Positions 50,307-59,259 of a DNA stretch of 64,000 bases are shown one piece after another (the first letter of the stretch is position 1; the number at the start of each line of letters is the position of its first letter). The notes below the pieces were generated by a model. That model had not been told where the DNA came from. It did not search any database and saw only the letters and a program-made list of their open reading frames with translations. The DNA is from an uncultured bacterium (lineage in GTDB: Bacteria > Bacillota_I > Bacilli_A > RFN20 > CAG-826): NCBI GenBank assembly GCA_949300345.1, contig CASGDR010000001.1:62001-126000 (forward strand). The letters run 5' to 3'. A program made the position numbers and the translations under genes.

Positions 50307-52111
50307 TTGTCGTCTTCTAATGAAAGCACGCTCATGAAGGCTTCCTGGGGCACTTCGACCGAGCCGATGGACTTCATGCGCTTCTTGCCCTCCTTCTGCT
50401 TCTCGAGCAGTTTCTTCTTCCTGGATATGTCCCCGCCGTAGCACTTGGCCAAGACGTCTTTTCTGACGGCCTTGATGTCGGCCCTGGCCACGACCTTGCC
50501 GTTGATGGCGGCCTGAACCGGGACCTCATAGAGCTGGCGCGGGATGATTTCCTTGAGCTTGGAGACGATCTTGATGCCCCGCTCATAGGCCCAGGGCCGA
50601 TAGACGATGAAGCTCAATGCGTCGATGGGCTCGCCGTTTAGCAAGATATCCATCTTGGCCAGTTCGGATTTTTTATAGCCTTCCATCTCATAGTCAAGGG
50701 AGGCATAGCCTTTCGAGCAGCTCTTCAGCTGGTCGAAGAAGGAATAGATGATTTCGCTTAGAGGCAGGGAATACTTGACGATGGTCCTAGTGTCATCGAC
50801 ATAGGTCAAATCATTGTAGATTCCCCTTCTTTTCTCGCAGAGTTCCATGATGGGGCCCACATATTCCTTGGGGGTCGATATCGAAGCGGCCACATAGGGC
50901 TCCTCGATCTGGGCGATCTTGCTGGGATCGGGAAGTTCGGAGGGGTTGGAGATGTATTTCTCCTCCCCGTCGGTCTTCACCACCTTATAGACGACCGATG
51001 GGGCGGTCAGGATGAGGGAGAGGTTATATTCCCTCTCCAGCCTTTCCTGGATCACGTCCATATGCAGAAGGCCGAGGAATCCGCATCTAAATCCGAAGCC
51101 AAGGGCCTTCGAGGATTCGGGGGCAAAGGTCAAGGAAGCGTCGTTCAAAGAGAGCTTTTCAAGGGCGTCCTTGAGATTGGGGTAGTCCTTCGAATCTGAG
51201 GGATATAAGCCCGAATAGACCATGGGGTTGATCTTGCGGTAGCCAGGAAGCGGCTCCTTGGCCCTATTTAGGTCATGGGTGATGGTTTCGCCAGGGAAGA
51301 CATCGTGGATGTCCTTGATGGTGGCGGCCACATAGCCGACCTCCCCCGGACCGAGTTCCCCGGTCATGACCTCGCGCGGGGTGCGGATGCCGACCTCGGT
51401 GGTCTGATAGCTCTTGCCGGTGGCCATCAGATAGATCATGTCCCCGGTCCTAAGGGTCCCTTCCTTGACCCTGATGTTGGCGATGACTCCCCGATAAGGG
51501 TCATAGTAGCTATCGAAGATGAGGGCCTTCAAAGGAGCCTCGGGATCCCCTTCCGGGGCCGGAATGAGCTCGACGACCTTCTCAAGGGCCTGCTTGACCC
51601 CCTGCCCCGTCTTGGCCGAAACCGGCACGCAGTCCTCAACCGATAAACCGATCCTTTCGGCTATCTCCTTCTTGGCCCGCTCGATGGAGGCCGAAGGCAG
51701 ATCGATCTTGTTTATCAAAGGGATGACCATAAGGTCATTGTCGATGGCCAGATAGACATTGGCGAGGGTCTGGGCTTCCACCCCTTGGGTGGCATCGACC
51801 ACAAGCAAAGCCCCTTCGCAGGCCGCCAAAGAACGCGAGACCTCATAGGAAAAGTCCACATGCCCCGGGGTATCGATGAGGTTGAATAGGTACTTCTTCC
51901 CGTCATCGGCTTCATAGGTCAAGGAGACGGCGTTGAGCTTGATGGTGATGCCCCTTTCCCTCTCTAGGGCCATGGAGTCGAGCATCTGGGGCTTGAACTC
52001 GCGCTTATCGACGGCTCCGGTCAGTTCCAAAATCCGGTCGGCCAGGGTCGATTTGCCGTGGTCGATGTGGGCGATGATGGAAAAGTTGCGGATCAGGCTC
52101 TTGTCTTTCAC
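50303..52111 (-). CDS. lepA: Elongation factor 4 (LepA)
   Basis: Ribosome-associated translational GTPase. G1 [10 protein letters not shown] near 14, switch region RERGITIK near 50, G3 DTPGH near 77, G4 NKID near 131, then domains II, III, V and the LepA-specific C-terminal domain (DRR..-like [37 protein letters not shown] near 555-592). Length 602 is typical. GTG start at 52111 lacks a Shine-Dalgarno; TAAAAT lies seven bases upstream. Confidence 0.98.
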   Translation of the reverse strand: MKDKSLIRNFSIIAHIDHGKSTLADRILELTGAVDKREFKPQMLDSMALERERGITIKLNAVSLTYEADDGKKYLFNLIDTPGHVDFSYEVSRSLAACEGALLVVDATQGVEAQTLANVYLAIDNDLMVIPLINKIDLPSASIERAKKEIAERIGLSVEDCVPVSAKTGQGVKQALEKVVELIPAPEGDPEAPLKALIFDSYYDPYRGVIANIRVKEGTLRTGDMIYLMATGKSYQTTEVGIRTPREVMTGELGPGEVGYVAATIKDIHDVFPGETITHDLNRAKEPLPGYRKINPMVYSGLYPSDSKDYPNLKDALEKLSLNDASLTFAPESSKALGFGFRCGFLGLLHMDVIQERLEREYNLSLILTAPSVVYKVVKTDGEEKYISNPSELPDPSKIAQIEEPYVAASISTPKEYVGPIMELCEKRRGIYNDLTYVDDTRTIVKYSLPLSEIIYSFFDQLKSCSKGYASLDYEMEGYKKSELAKMDILLNGEPIDALSFIVYRPWAYERGIKIVSKLKEIIPRQLYEVPVQAAINGKVVARADIKAVRKDVLAKCYGGDISRKKKLLEKQKEGKKRMKSIGSVEVPQEAFMSVLSLEDDK

Positions 52112-52118
52112 GTGGCGT

Positions 52119-52147
52119 ATTTTAGCCTAATGGCTACCCTTTGTCTT
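52119..52147 (-). promoter_or_regulatory. Candidate lepA promoter giving a leaderless start
   Basis: TAAAAT (52119-52124) with AAGACA (52142-52147) 17 bases upstream on the minus strand, seven bases before the lepA GTG. The upstream helicase stop lies between the hexamers. Confidence 0.5.
52123..52136 (-). other. Small hairpin at the helicase stop, overlapping the lepA -10
   Basis: TAGCC / GGCTA with loop ATTA; the helicase TAG stop runs from loop into stem and the hairpin shares two bases with TAAAAT. Confidence 0.35.
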
Positions 52148-54466
52148 ATAGAATCGTCCTAGCGCGGCGGTTATGTCCTCGGGACGGGTGGCGATTTCGG
52201 CGCTTCCAAAGCGTTCCTCGAACATGTCGCGGACTTTTCCGCGGTATCTCGAATCAATCAGCAGCATGGCCCCGTAGTCGGACTCCGAACGGATGAGCCT
52301 TCCTAAACCCTGCATCACCTTGTTTAGTCCCGGGGCCACATAGGCTTCATAGAAGCCGTCCCTTTCCTTCTCGATGGCCCTTTGCCTGATGAGTTCCCTC
52401 TCGCTGGAGACGGTAGGTAGGCCCAGGCCCACCACCGCGACCCCGATGAGGCGGTCATCAAGCAGGTCCACCCCTTCGGCGAAGGAGCCCCCGAGGACCG
52501 AAATCCCCACGGTGGTCAGGCTGGGATTGGGCTGGAAGGCCTCTAGGAACTCCTCTTTTTCCCAGGCGCTCATGTTGCGCTTCTGGATGAGGACCTTGGC
52601 CCTACCGAAATCCAGTTTCTTGGAAATCTTATAGAGGTATTCGAAACTCGGCAAAAAGATGAAATAGTTCCCCGTCTTGGCCCTCACAAAAGCCTCGAGC
52701 ATCCGCTTGACCTCATCCAGGGTACGATCCCTATCCTGATACCTGATGGAAACGGGGGCGATGATGAGCTTCTGGGCATCATTAGGGAAAGGCGAAGGCA
52801 AAGATAGCTCAAAGGCCTTTTGGTTAAGCATATAGGTGAATATCTCATTCCTAAAATGTCCGATGGGGGCCAAGGTCCCCGAATATAGTAAGGCCCCTTT
52901 GGCCTGCTCTAGACACTCGGACAAGGGGGCGGTGGCATCGGGGGTGAACTTGTTCAAGGAGAAGATCTTCCCTTCTTTGTTTTTCTCCAGAAACGCAATG
53001 GCGGTGCCGATTTCGTCGATCACCCCATAGCGGTAGCATTCCCGCCCGAAATCCTTGAGCTCGCTAGGTATATTAAGGCCCGGTTCCTTCTGCAGGTCGA
53101 GGAGGTCCTCGCTAAGATGCTTGGCCTGCTCCAAAAACAAGGCATCCGAATAACCTTCTTCGCCTTCCCCTTCCTCGATCGCGGCCTTCATCTTGTTCAG
53201 CCTTTTGATGAGGGAAGTTATGGCCTTGTTTTTCTTTTCGGACTTTAACAGGGTCAGACAATTATCGATATCGGCGGTATGGATGAGGCTGGAGAAGCAA
53301 GCCCGGCCCCGGTCAGGGAGGTTATGGGCCTCGTCCACGAGCAGGAAATAAGGCACTTCGGGCCCATCCATCGGAGAGAAGAAGCGTTCCAATTTGCTCA
53401 CCGGATCGAAGAAATAGTTGTAGTCGATGGCGATGAGGTCGCTATGAAGGGCGAAATCAAGCTGGGCCTCGAAGGGGCAAAAGACATGTTCCTGGGCCAG
53501 TTTCCTAACATATGAGGGCGTGAGGTTCCTTCTAGAGGCCAAGACCTCGGGCAAGGCCTGGCGGATCTTCGAATAGTAGTTCCTTGCATGTTCGCAGGCA
53601 TCCGGATTGCATTCGGGATAGCCCAAAAAACACATCTTCTTGCGCCCTAGTATCGAGGAGTAACGGAGCCTTAGCCCTTCCTTCTTGAGCAGGCTTACGG
53701 CCTTATCCACCGATTCCTTCCCGGTGGTCTTCGCGGTCAGATAGAAAATGCGTCCGACCTGGTGCTTGCCTAAAGCCTTCAAAGAGGGATAAAGGGCCGC
53801 CATCGACTTACCGATGCCGGTCGGAGCCTCGACCATCCCAATAGTTTCTTCCTTGATGGCCTTTTCGACGGCTTTCATCATCTCTTCTTGCCCCGATCTT
53901 ATTTCAGGAAAGGGAAAAGGCAGGGACTTCAATGACTTATCGCGCTTTTTCTCATATTCGATGCGGGAGTGGAACAGCTTAAGATAGTCGCGGATATAGC
54001 CCTCGACCTTGCTTATCAATTCCTCTCTTTCATAGCGGTAGTTCTTATAGAAGGTCTCTTCCTTGATCTGGGAGAGATAGCATAGCCTCAAGGCTATTTC
54101 CTTTATATCGGGGTGCTCCAACAAGTACATGGCCCCATAGCATTCGGCTTGGCCTAGATGCCAGGCCTCTTCCTTTTGGCTAAAGGCGTGAAGGTCCCCG
54201 TTGGTGGACTTGATTTCCTCGATGAGGGGAAAGCTTTCGATGAGCCCATCGGCATAGCCGCTTAGGGTGAGATTACCCTCTTCCAGTTCGAAGCGGTGGC
54301 TAAAACGCACCTCGGCTTGGTAGCCATTTCCCTGGCGCGATTGGTAGATCTGATGGAGGCGGCTACCCTCCTTCATGGTTTCGGAATTGTAGTAGCGGCT
54401 ATCGATGTCCCCGCTTCTTAGAAGGGCGTCGACCAGGCCATGGACCGAAAGGGAGAGTTCGATCAT
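52127..54466 (-). CDS. Rad3/XPD-family helicase with N-terminal PD-(D/E)xK nuclease-like domain
   Basis: 779 residues. N-terminal RecB/Cas4-like fold with YADGLIE (Asp73) and LIEEIKST (Glu84, Lys86). Helicase motifs: Walker A EAPTGIGKS near 213, DEAH box VDEAHNLPD near 380, motif VI region with RLIRSESD near 735. Four Cys for an iron-sulfur cluster are placed as in XPD/DinG (MCFLGYPEC, DAC, VFC, about 283-335). This domain pairing is known among Gram-positive DinG-like helicases acting in DNA repair. Its start overlaps the fmt stop by four bases. Confidence 0.88.
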   Translation of the reverse strand: MIELSLSVHGLVDALLRSGDIDSRYYNSETMKEGSRLHQIYQSRQGNGYQAEVRFSHRFELEEGNLTLSGYADGLIESFPLIEEIKSTNGDLHAFSQKEEAWHLGQAECYGAMYLLEHPDIKEIALRLCYLSQIKEETFYKNYRYEREELISKVEGYIRDYLKLFHSRIEYEKKRDKSLKSLPFPFPEIRSGQEEMMKAVEKAIKEETIGMVEAPTGIGKSMAALYPSLKALGKHQVGRIFYLTAKTTGKESVDKAVSLLKKEGLRLRYSSILGRKKMCFLGYPECNPDACEHARNYYSKIRQALPEVLASRRNLTPSYVRKLAQEHVFCPFEAQLDFALHSDLIAIDYNYFFDPVSKLERFFSPMDGPEVPYFLLVDEAHNLPDRGRACFSSLIHTADIDNCLTLLKSEKKNKAITSLIKRLNKMKAAIEEGEGEEGYSDALFLEQAKHLSEDLLDLQKEPGLNIPSELKDFGRECYRYGVIDEIGTAIAFLEKNKEGKIFSLNKFTPDATAPLSECLEQAKGALLYSGTLAPIGHFRNEIFTYMLNQKAFELSLPSPFPNDAQKLIIAPVSIRYQDRDRTLDEVKRMLEAFVRAKTGNYFIFLPSFEYLYKISKKLDFGRAKVLIQKRNMSAWEKEEFLEAFQPNPSLTTVGISVLGGSFAEGVDLLDDRLIGVAVVGLGLPTVSSERELIRQRAIEKERDGFYEAYVAPGLNKVMQGLGRLIRSESDYGAMLLIDSRYRGKVRDMFEERFGSAEIATRPEDITAALGRFYKTKGSH

Positions 54467-55383
54467 AGGGGCAAAACATGGTGGCCGTTGAGATAGTCCC
54501 TCGCCTCCATGGGCGATTTGCCCTCGACCTGGAGTTTCCTAACCTGTATGGAGCCTTCCTTGCAACCGAGGTAGAGCTCTTTGCTAGCACTTCTAAGCTC
54601 CCCGGCTGGGACTTCACGGACCGAAAGGACGCCGTTTAGGATCTTCACTTTCTTTCCCTCGATATAGACGAAGGCGCCCGGGGTAGGAGAAAGGCCTCTG
54701 ATGCGGTTGAAACACTCTGTTGCATTCAGTTCCTTGACCGATAGTTCTTCATCGCTAGGCAGGATCTTGTCAGCAAAGCTCACCTGGCTTTCATCCTGGG
54801 GCACTTCTTTAAGCTTCCCTTGGGCCAGGGCGAGGAAATCGCGGTCGATGAGCTTGGTGGCAAGAAGGGAGAGTCTGCTACACATCGAGCCGTAGTCGTC
54901 ATAGGGCTCTATGTGGCATTCCATGATGGAAAAGACCCCGCCGGCATCCATCTTGTCCACCATCCGCATCAGGGATAGCCCCGTCTTTCTTTCCCCGTTC
55001 ATGATGGCCCTTTGTATGGGGGCGGCGCCCCGGTACTTGGGAAGGATGGAACCATGGACGTTATAGGCGCCTAGCGGAGCCATGTCCAATAGGTCGATAG
55101 GCACGATCTGCCCATAGGCAAAGGTCAGGATGATATCGAAATGCAGCTGTTTGGCCCATTCGTAGTCCTTCCTGATCCTATGGGGCGTAAAGACGGGGAC
55201 ATTGTAGCGATTAGCCACTTCCTTGACCGGGGAGGGCGTCAATATCCCCTTGCGGCCGACCTTCTTGTCTTCCTGACTTACGGCCCCAACAAAGCGAAAA
55301 CCCTCCTTGAGCATATGCTCAAAAAGGTAGGCGGACATCTCGGGGGTACCCATATAAAGAATCTTGAGATCGCTTTTTTCCAT
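54463..55383 (-). CDS. fmt: Methionyl-tRNA formyltransferase
   Basis: Formylates initiator Met-tRNA using 10-formyl-THF. N-terminal catalytic domain with VHGSILPKYRGAAPIQRAI near 110 (catalytic Asn-x-His in YNVHGS), MVDKMDAG near 142 (catalytic Asp) and a C-terminal OB-type domain with GLSPTPGAF near 220. HGS replaces the more common HAS. 306 residues, normal. Divergent from the adenylation gene. Confidence 0.96.
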   Translation of the reverse strand: MEKSDLKILYMGTPEMSAYLFEHMLKEGFRFVGAVSQEDKKVGRKGILTPSPVKEVANRYNVPVFTPHRIRKDYEWAKQLHFDIILTFAYGQIVPIDLLDMAPLGAYNVHGSILPKYRGAAPIQRAIMNGERKTGLSLMRMVDKMDAGGVFSIMECHIEPYDDYGSMCSRLSLLATKLIDRDFLALAQGKLKEVPQDESQVSFADKILPSDEELSVKELNATECFNRIRGLSPTPGAFVYIEGKKVKILNGVLSVREVPAGELRSASKELYLGCKEGSIQVRKLQVEGKSPMEARDYLNGHHVLPL

Positions 55384-55418
55384 CGGCTTTTTGCTTCCAA
55401 TTTTCCCCCTTAGGCCCG

Positions 55419-55426
55419 ATTATAAC
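55419..55426. promoter_or_regulatory. Shared -10 region between fmt and the adenylation gene
   Basis: The sequence ATTATAAC reads TATAAT on the minus strand (toward fmt, leader about 28 bases) and TATAAC on the plus strand. -35 elements are poor on both sides. Confidence 0.4.
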
Positions 55427-55447
55427 CCTAATGGAGCGACTAAACGA

Positions 55448-57430
55448 ATGAAACTCACCTTAGACAATGTCCAAAAAACGATAGATACTGCCGAGCTTCT
55501 CTTTGAAAATGGCACCCCGACCTTCCAGAGGATATACCAGCTTTGCCTCACCGAACCTAAAATGAAGGCGGCCACCTACTACGACGAGTCCGGGAACTGG
55601 GTGTCCTATGACTATGCCCAGTACAAGGAATACGCCGAAAAGTATGCCCGCCACCTATGCGGATTGCTTAAGGGCTATCCCCAGGGGGCGGTCGTGGGAC
55701 TGAAGATGAAGAATTCCCACATCTGGCCCTATCTTTTCTGGGGTATCTTGGCCTCGGGACACATTCCCCTGCTACTGGATTATAGGCTCGAAAAGGAGAA
55801 GACCGAGGTCCTGCTTGACGAATCCGGAGCCGTAGCCCTACTAGCCAGCGAGGTGAACCAATACGGCGTTCCCCTATACGGCAACCCCGAAATCCTGATG
55901 GCGGAGCAGATCGAACCCTCAATTTGGGAGGATAAGATCATCCTCTGCACCTCCGGAACCACCGGGGCTTCCAGGATGATGGTCTATCGGGGCAAGAACA
56001 TGGCCCACCAGATCCTCTCTAGCAAGAACATGCCCAAGGAAACCTTGGACATCGTGGGTCCCCAGAAGATCAACATCCTGGCCATGATTCCCCTGCACCA
56101 CATCTTCGGGCTGGTCGCGGTGTTTTTATGGTATAGCTTCTATCACAAGAACCTCGTCTATCCCGCCTCGACCTCCAGCAAGGATATCCTCAGCGCCATC
56201 AGGCAAGGCAAATGCACCCACGTCTATTCGGTGCCGATGCTATTCGACTCCCTTTCCACTTTGGTGGGACGCACGATGGCCAAGAAGTCCAAGCGCATCT
56301 ATTCTTGGTACCAGAAGATGGTGGCCTATAACTGCGGGGAAATAAGCAAGAAGGAAGCCGGCGTCGGCGGAACCAGGTTCTTCAATAACCTGGTCAAGAA
56401 GCAGGTCCTAGGCAAAAGCCCGGTCTATCTCATCTCCGGGGGCGGCTATCTCAAAGAGAGCACCAACCGCACCGTAAACGGGCTGGGATACCCCCTATAT
56501 AACGGCATTGGGATGACCGAAGTCGGAGTGACCTCCGTCGAACTCTCGCCCGATCCCAAAGAGAGGCTCAAAGGCTCGGTCGGACACGCCCTATACGGGG
56601 TCGAATACAAGGTTGATTCCAATGGGGAACTACTCATCAAAAGCCCGGTCATCCACGAAGAGGAAATCATCGGGGGCAAGAAGCGCCCGACCCCGCTTGA
56701 GGATGGCTATTTCCGCAGCGGCGACCTCGTGGAGATGGACGATAAGGGCAAGGTCTATGTAAAGGGCCGCCTCAAGGAGGTCATCATCAACTCCAACGGG
56801 GAAAACGTCTATCCCGACGAACTGGAAGCCCACTTCAAGGAGTTGCCCCACCTCGTCCGACTTTCGATCATGGGCATCAAGAAGAAGGACGGAAATGAGG
56901 AAATCGCCTTGGTGGGCGAGCCCGAACCCGGTTTGGACAATGAAAAGACCGCCGAGCTGAAGAAGGCCTTTGAGGAGCAAAACGACCTGCTTGGCTCCAC
57001 CAGGAGGGTAGAACGCTTCTATCTGGCCACCAAACCCCTGCCCCTAGCCAACGGCATCAAGATCAAGCGCCTCGAAGTCGCTAGGAACATCGCTAAGGGC
57101 GAGGGGGATTTCATCGACCTATACGAAGAAAACAGGGGCCAACAAAGCTTCCATGAATCCCTAGCATCCTATGACCCAAACGAGGTCAGGGACATCCTTG
57201 GAAAAATAAAGAAGGCCTTTGCATCCACCCTCTTGCTCAATGAGGTTTCCATCCGGGACGATTCGGATTTCGGAAACGACCTCGGCGGGGATTCGATGTC
57301 CTATGTGAGCATGGTCTTCGACCTCAACGAGGCCCTAGGGATCGAGCTGCCCGAGGAGCAATACGGGAAGCTGCTTACCCCAACTGACTTCGCCTTGTTC
57401 GTCCTTAGGCTACGCCACCCCGAGCAATAG
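55448..57430 (+). CDS. Adenylation (acyl-CoA/NRPS-like) domain fused to a carrier protein
   Basis: 660 residues. An AMP-forming domain (about 1-560) with CTSGTTGASRMMVY (167-180; the usual Lys after the Gly/Ser loop is Arg), YNGIGMTEVG near 355, YFRSGDLVEMDDKGKVYVKGR near 425, and the A10-like NGIKIKR near 538. A carrier domain follows (about 585-660) with NDLGGDSMSY, Ser616 being the phosphopantetheine site. No condensation, reductase or thioesterase domain is attached or nearby. It could load a fatty or amino acid for an envelope lipid or small product. ATG 55448 has GGAG 10 bases upstream. Confidence 0.85.
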   Translation: MKLTLDNVQKTIDTAELLFENGTPTFQRIYQLCLTEPKMKAATYYDESGNWVSYDYAQYKEYAEKYARHLCGLLKGYPQGAVVGLKMKNSHIWPYLFWGILASGHIPLLLDYRLEKEKTEVLLDESGAVALLASEVNQYGVPLYGNPEILMAEQIEPSIWEDKIILCTSGTTGASRMMVYRGKNMAHQILSSKNMPKETLDIVGPQKINILAMIPLHHIFGLVAVFLWYSFYHKNLVYPASTSSKDILSAIRQGKCTHVYSVPMLFDSLSTLVGRTMAKKSKRIYSWYQKMVAYNCGEISKKEAGVGGTRFFNNLVKKQVLGKSPVYLISGGGYLKESTNRTVNGLGYPLYNGIGMTEVGVTSVELSPDPKERLKGSVGHALYGVEYKVDSNGELLIKSPVIHEEEIIGGKKRPTPLEDGYFRSGDLVEMDDKGKVYVKGRLKEVIINSNGENVYPDELEAHFKELPHLVRLSIMGIKKKDGNEEIALVGEPEPGLDNEKTAELKKAFEEQNDLLGSTRRVERFYLATKPLPLANGIKIKRLEVARNIAKGEGDFIDLYEENRGQQSFHESLASYDPNEVRDILGKIKKAFASTLLLNEVSIRDDSDFGNDLGGDSMSYVSMVFDLNEALGIELPEEQYGKLLTPTDFALFVLRLRHPEQ

Positions 57431-57453
57431 CCCCTTGCCATAGCGATTTTCGG

Positions 57454-57482
57454 TTGTTCTATAAGAAGGGGTGCTATATAAT
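57454..57482 (+). promoter_or_regulatory. Promoter of rpsT
   Basis: TTGTTC (57454-57459), 17-base spacer, perfect TATAAT (57477-57482). Leader about 27 bases, with AGGAAA before the ATG. Confidence 0.85.
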
Positions 57483-57515
57483 CGAGCACGCAAAGTTTTT
57501 AAGCAGGAAATCAAA

Positions 57516-57776
57516 ATGGCAAATATCAAATCACAGATCAAACGCAACAAGACCAACGAGAAGAAGAGGCTGCTCAACAAGTCCAAAAAGGCTGCCGCCC
57601 ATACCGCCATCCGCGGGGTGGAAGAAGCCGTCAAGGCCGGGAAGAAGGAAGAAGCCCTCAAGGCCCTCAGCCTCGCCCACAAGAGGATCGACAAGCTCGC
57701 CGGCGACGGAGTCATCAGCGCCAACAAAGCCGCTAGGCTCAAGAGCCACCTCGATAGTGCAGTCAACGCCCTCTAA
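57516..57776 (+). CDS. rpsT: 30S ribosomal protein S20
   Basis: 86 residues, very basic and helical: MANIKSQIKRNKTNEKKRLLN start, then IRGVEEAVKAGKKEEA and NKAARLKSHLDSAVNAL, the S20 helical-bundle pattern. It sits beside holA on the opposite strand, as often in Bacillota. Own promoter and terminator. Confidence 0.98.
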   Translation: MANIKSQIKRNKTNEKKRLLNKSKKAAAHTAIRGVEEAVKAGKKEEALKALSLAHKRIDKLAGDGVISANKAARLKSHLDSAVNAL

Positions 57777-57796
57777 TAGGTAACAAATCTCAAATA

Positions 57797-57819
57797 AAAG
57801 GCCCCTCACGGGGCTTTTT
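57797..57819. terminator. Bidirectional terminator between rpsT and the phosphoesterase gene
   Basis: GCCCC / GGGGC stem (57801-57805, 57810-57814) with A-run on the left and T-run on the right, so it can stop transcripts arriving from both sides. Confidence 0.9.
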
Positions 57820-57824
57820 GTTTA

Positions 57825-58262
57825 TCAGATGTCCTTGAAGGAGACCTTTGCTCCCCCATCATTGATTTCCAGTAAAGCATAGCTAGGGCCCTTCATGTCC
57901 CTAGGCCTAGCGACCGAGCCGGGGCAGATGATCCGGATGCCTAGAAGCTCCTCATTCCTTCTAATATGGGTATGGCCATGGACATAGATCCTTACTCCTT
58001 CAAGATAGAGATGTTTGAGCAATTCCTTATCCGGGGGGTAATGGGACATGTACAAGATTCCCATCGGGGTATCCATCTTCAGATGGCTAGGGTAATCAAA
58101 ACCCGCATCGCAGTTGCCCTTCACCCCAAGGAAGGGAAGGATTTCCCTATCCGGGGCTTCCGAGTCCCCGGCAAAGAGGTACATGTCGGCGTAGTTTAGT
58201 CTAGCAATGCGCGACAAAACCCCGCTGTCTCCATGGGAATCCGAGGCTAGGATAATCTTCAT
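57825..58262 (-). CDS. YfcE/MJ0936-type metallophosphoesterase
   Basis: 145 residues. Metal-binding motifs of the calcineurin-like fold: ASDSHGD near 7, FAGDSE near 31, VKGNCD near 49, MSHYPP near 73 and YVHGHTH near 95. The GNCD form marks the small YfcE/YsnB phosphodiesterase group. Physiological substrate unknown. ATG 58262 overlaps the holA stop by four bases, so it is coupled to holA. Confidence 0.92.
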   Translation of the reverse strand: MKIILASDSHGDSGVLSRIARLNYADMYLFAGDSEAPDREILPFLGVKGNCDAGFDYPSHLKMDTPMGILYMSHYPPDKELLKHLYLEGVRIYVHGHTHIRRNEELLGIRIICPGSVARPRDMKGPSYALLEINDGGAKVSFKDI

Positions 58263-59230
58263 TTCGCGCTGGCTTGGGCCAAGAAGATGCAAAAGGCCGT
58301 AGGGGCATCCTTCTTGCCGGTGAGGATATCGAGGTCGGCCTTATAGATCTTCTCGATGATGAGGGCGACGTCCACCAAGCCATAGTCCCTCCCCTTGCCC
58401 AGGGCCATCCTTACCCTAAAGGGCGAGGCTTTTAGGGTTGAGGCGATCGAATTCTCATTCATCCCCTCCCCTTTCAGCTTCAGACACTGGGACAAAAAGC
58501 GGAACTGGCTGGCTAATAGATGCAGGGTGGGGACCTCCACCGCGCTTTTTAGGGCGATATCATGGTAGATGGAAAAAGCCTTCTCCCCATCCCTAGCCAA
58601 GATGGCCTCATATAGATGAAAGGCATTTTCGTCCAAAGGCGGCGAGACGAGCTTTTCGACGTCCTTATGGGAGATGGTATTTCCATTGGCGTAGGCCAAA
58701 AGCTTGCCGGCCTCATTGAGGAATGTGGCGTAGTCGCCCTGGGTCCTTTCATAGAGGAGTTCGATGGCCCCGGCATCGATGTCCGAGCCCCTTTTCTTGA
58801 GGTAATTGGGGATAAAGGAGAGCCATTCCTTCTTATCGAAGACCTTGACCGGGTTGATCCTGGCCCCACCTTTATTAAGGGCATCCATGAATAGCCCGCC
58901 TTTTGGCAAATCCTCAACGGTGGCGAGCAAAAATAGATCCACGTCATCAAGGGGATCCTTCAGATATTCATAGAAGGCTTCCCCCTTCTTGGGCTCGCCC
59001 TTGATATAGCTCACCCCCTTCTCCTTGAGCAAGAAGGCGCAGTCGGAGGCAATGATGAGGCGGTGCTCGCTAAGCAAGGAACCAGAATAGAGCAGATCGA
59101 CCAAGGACTGCAGGGTTTCTTCCTGCAGGTCGACCTTGATGGTTTCCCTATCTTCAGGCAGGTTTTTGGTGAGTTTGCGTAGCCCGGCCTCAAGCATCGC
59201 GGCCTGGGGCGAATATAGGAGCTGGATCAT
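58259..59230 (-). CDS. holA: DNA polymerase III subunit delta
   Basis: Clamp-loader delta subunit, 323 residues, with the usual weakly conserved features: LLYSPQAAMLEAGLRKL at the start, a central ATPase-like fold with VEDLPKGGLF, KRGSDIDAGAIELLYERTQGDYA near 150, and a C-terminal helical domain (LLASQFRFLSQCLKLKGEGM). Position next to comEC and rpsT supports the call. ATG has no proper Shine-Dalgarno; TATAAT is seven bases upstream. Confidence 0.92.
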   Translation of the reverse strand: MIQLLYSPQAAMLEAGLRKLTKNLPEDRETIKVDLQEETLQSLVDLLYSGSLLSEHRLIIASDCAFLLKEKGVSYIKGEPKKGEAFYEYLKDPLDDVDLFLLATVEDLPKGGLFMDALNKGGARINPVKVFDKKEWLSFIPNYLKKRGSDIDAGAIELLYERTQGDYATFLNEAGKLLAYANGNTISHKDVEKLVSPPLDENAFHLYEAILARDGEKAFSIYHDIALKSAVEVPTLHLLASQFRFLSQCLKLKGEGMNENSIASTLKASPFRVRMALGKGRDYGLVDVALIIEKIYKADLDILTGKKDAPTAFCIFLAQASAK

Positions 59231-59237
59231 CTTCTAG

Positions 59238-59243
59238 ATTATA
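59238..59243 (-). promoter_or_regulatory. -10 element of holA, leaderless candidate
   Basis: Perfect TATAAT on the minus strand, seven bases before the holA ATG, in the 29-base gap after comEC. No -35 found. Confidence 0.45.
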
Positions 59244-59259
59244 GAAGAAAAGCGCCCCT

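Noticed and set aside
55364-55447. Longer start for the adenylation-carrier gene
   Set aside because: The extra residues overlap the fmt start and the shared promoter. ATG 55448 has a ribosome binding site and begins the family-like sequence.
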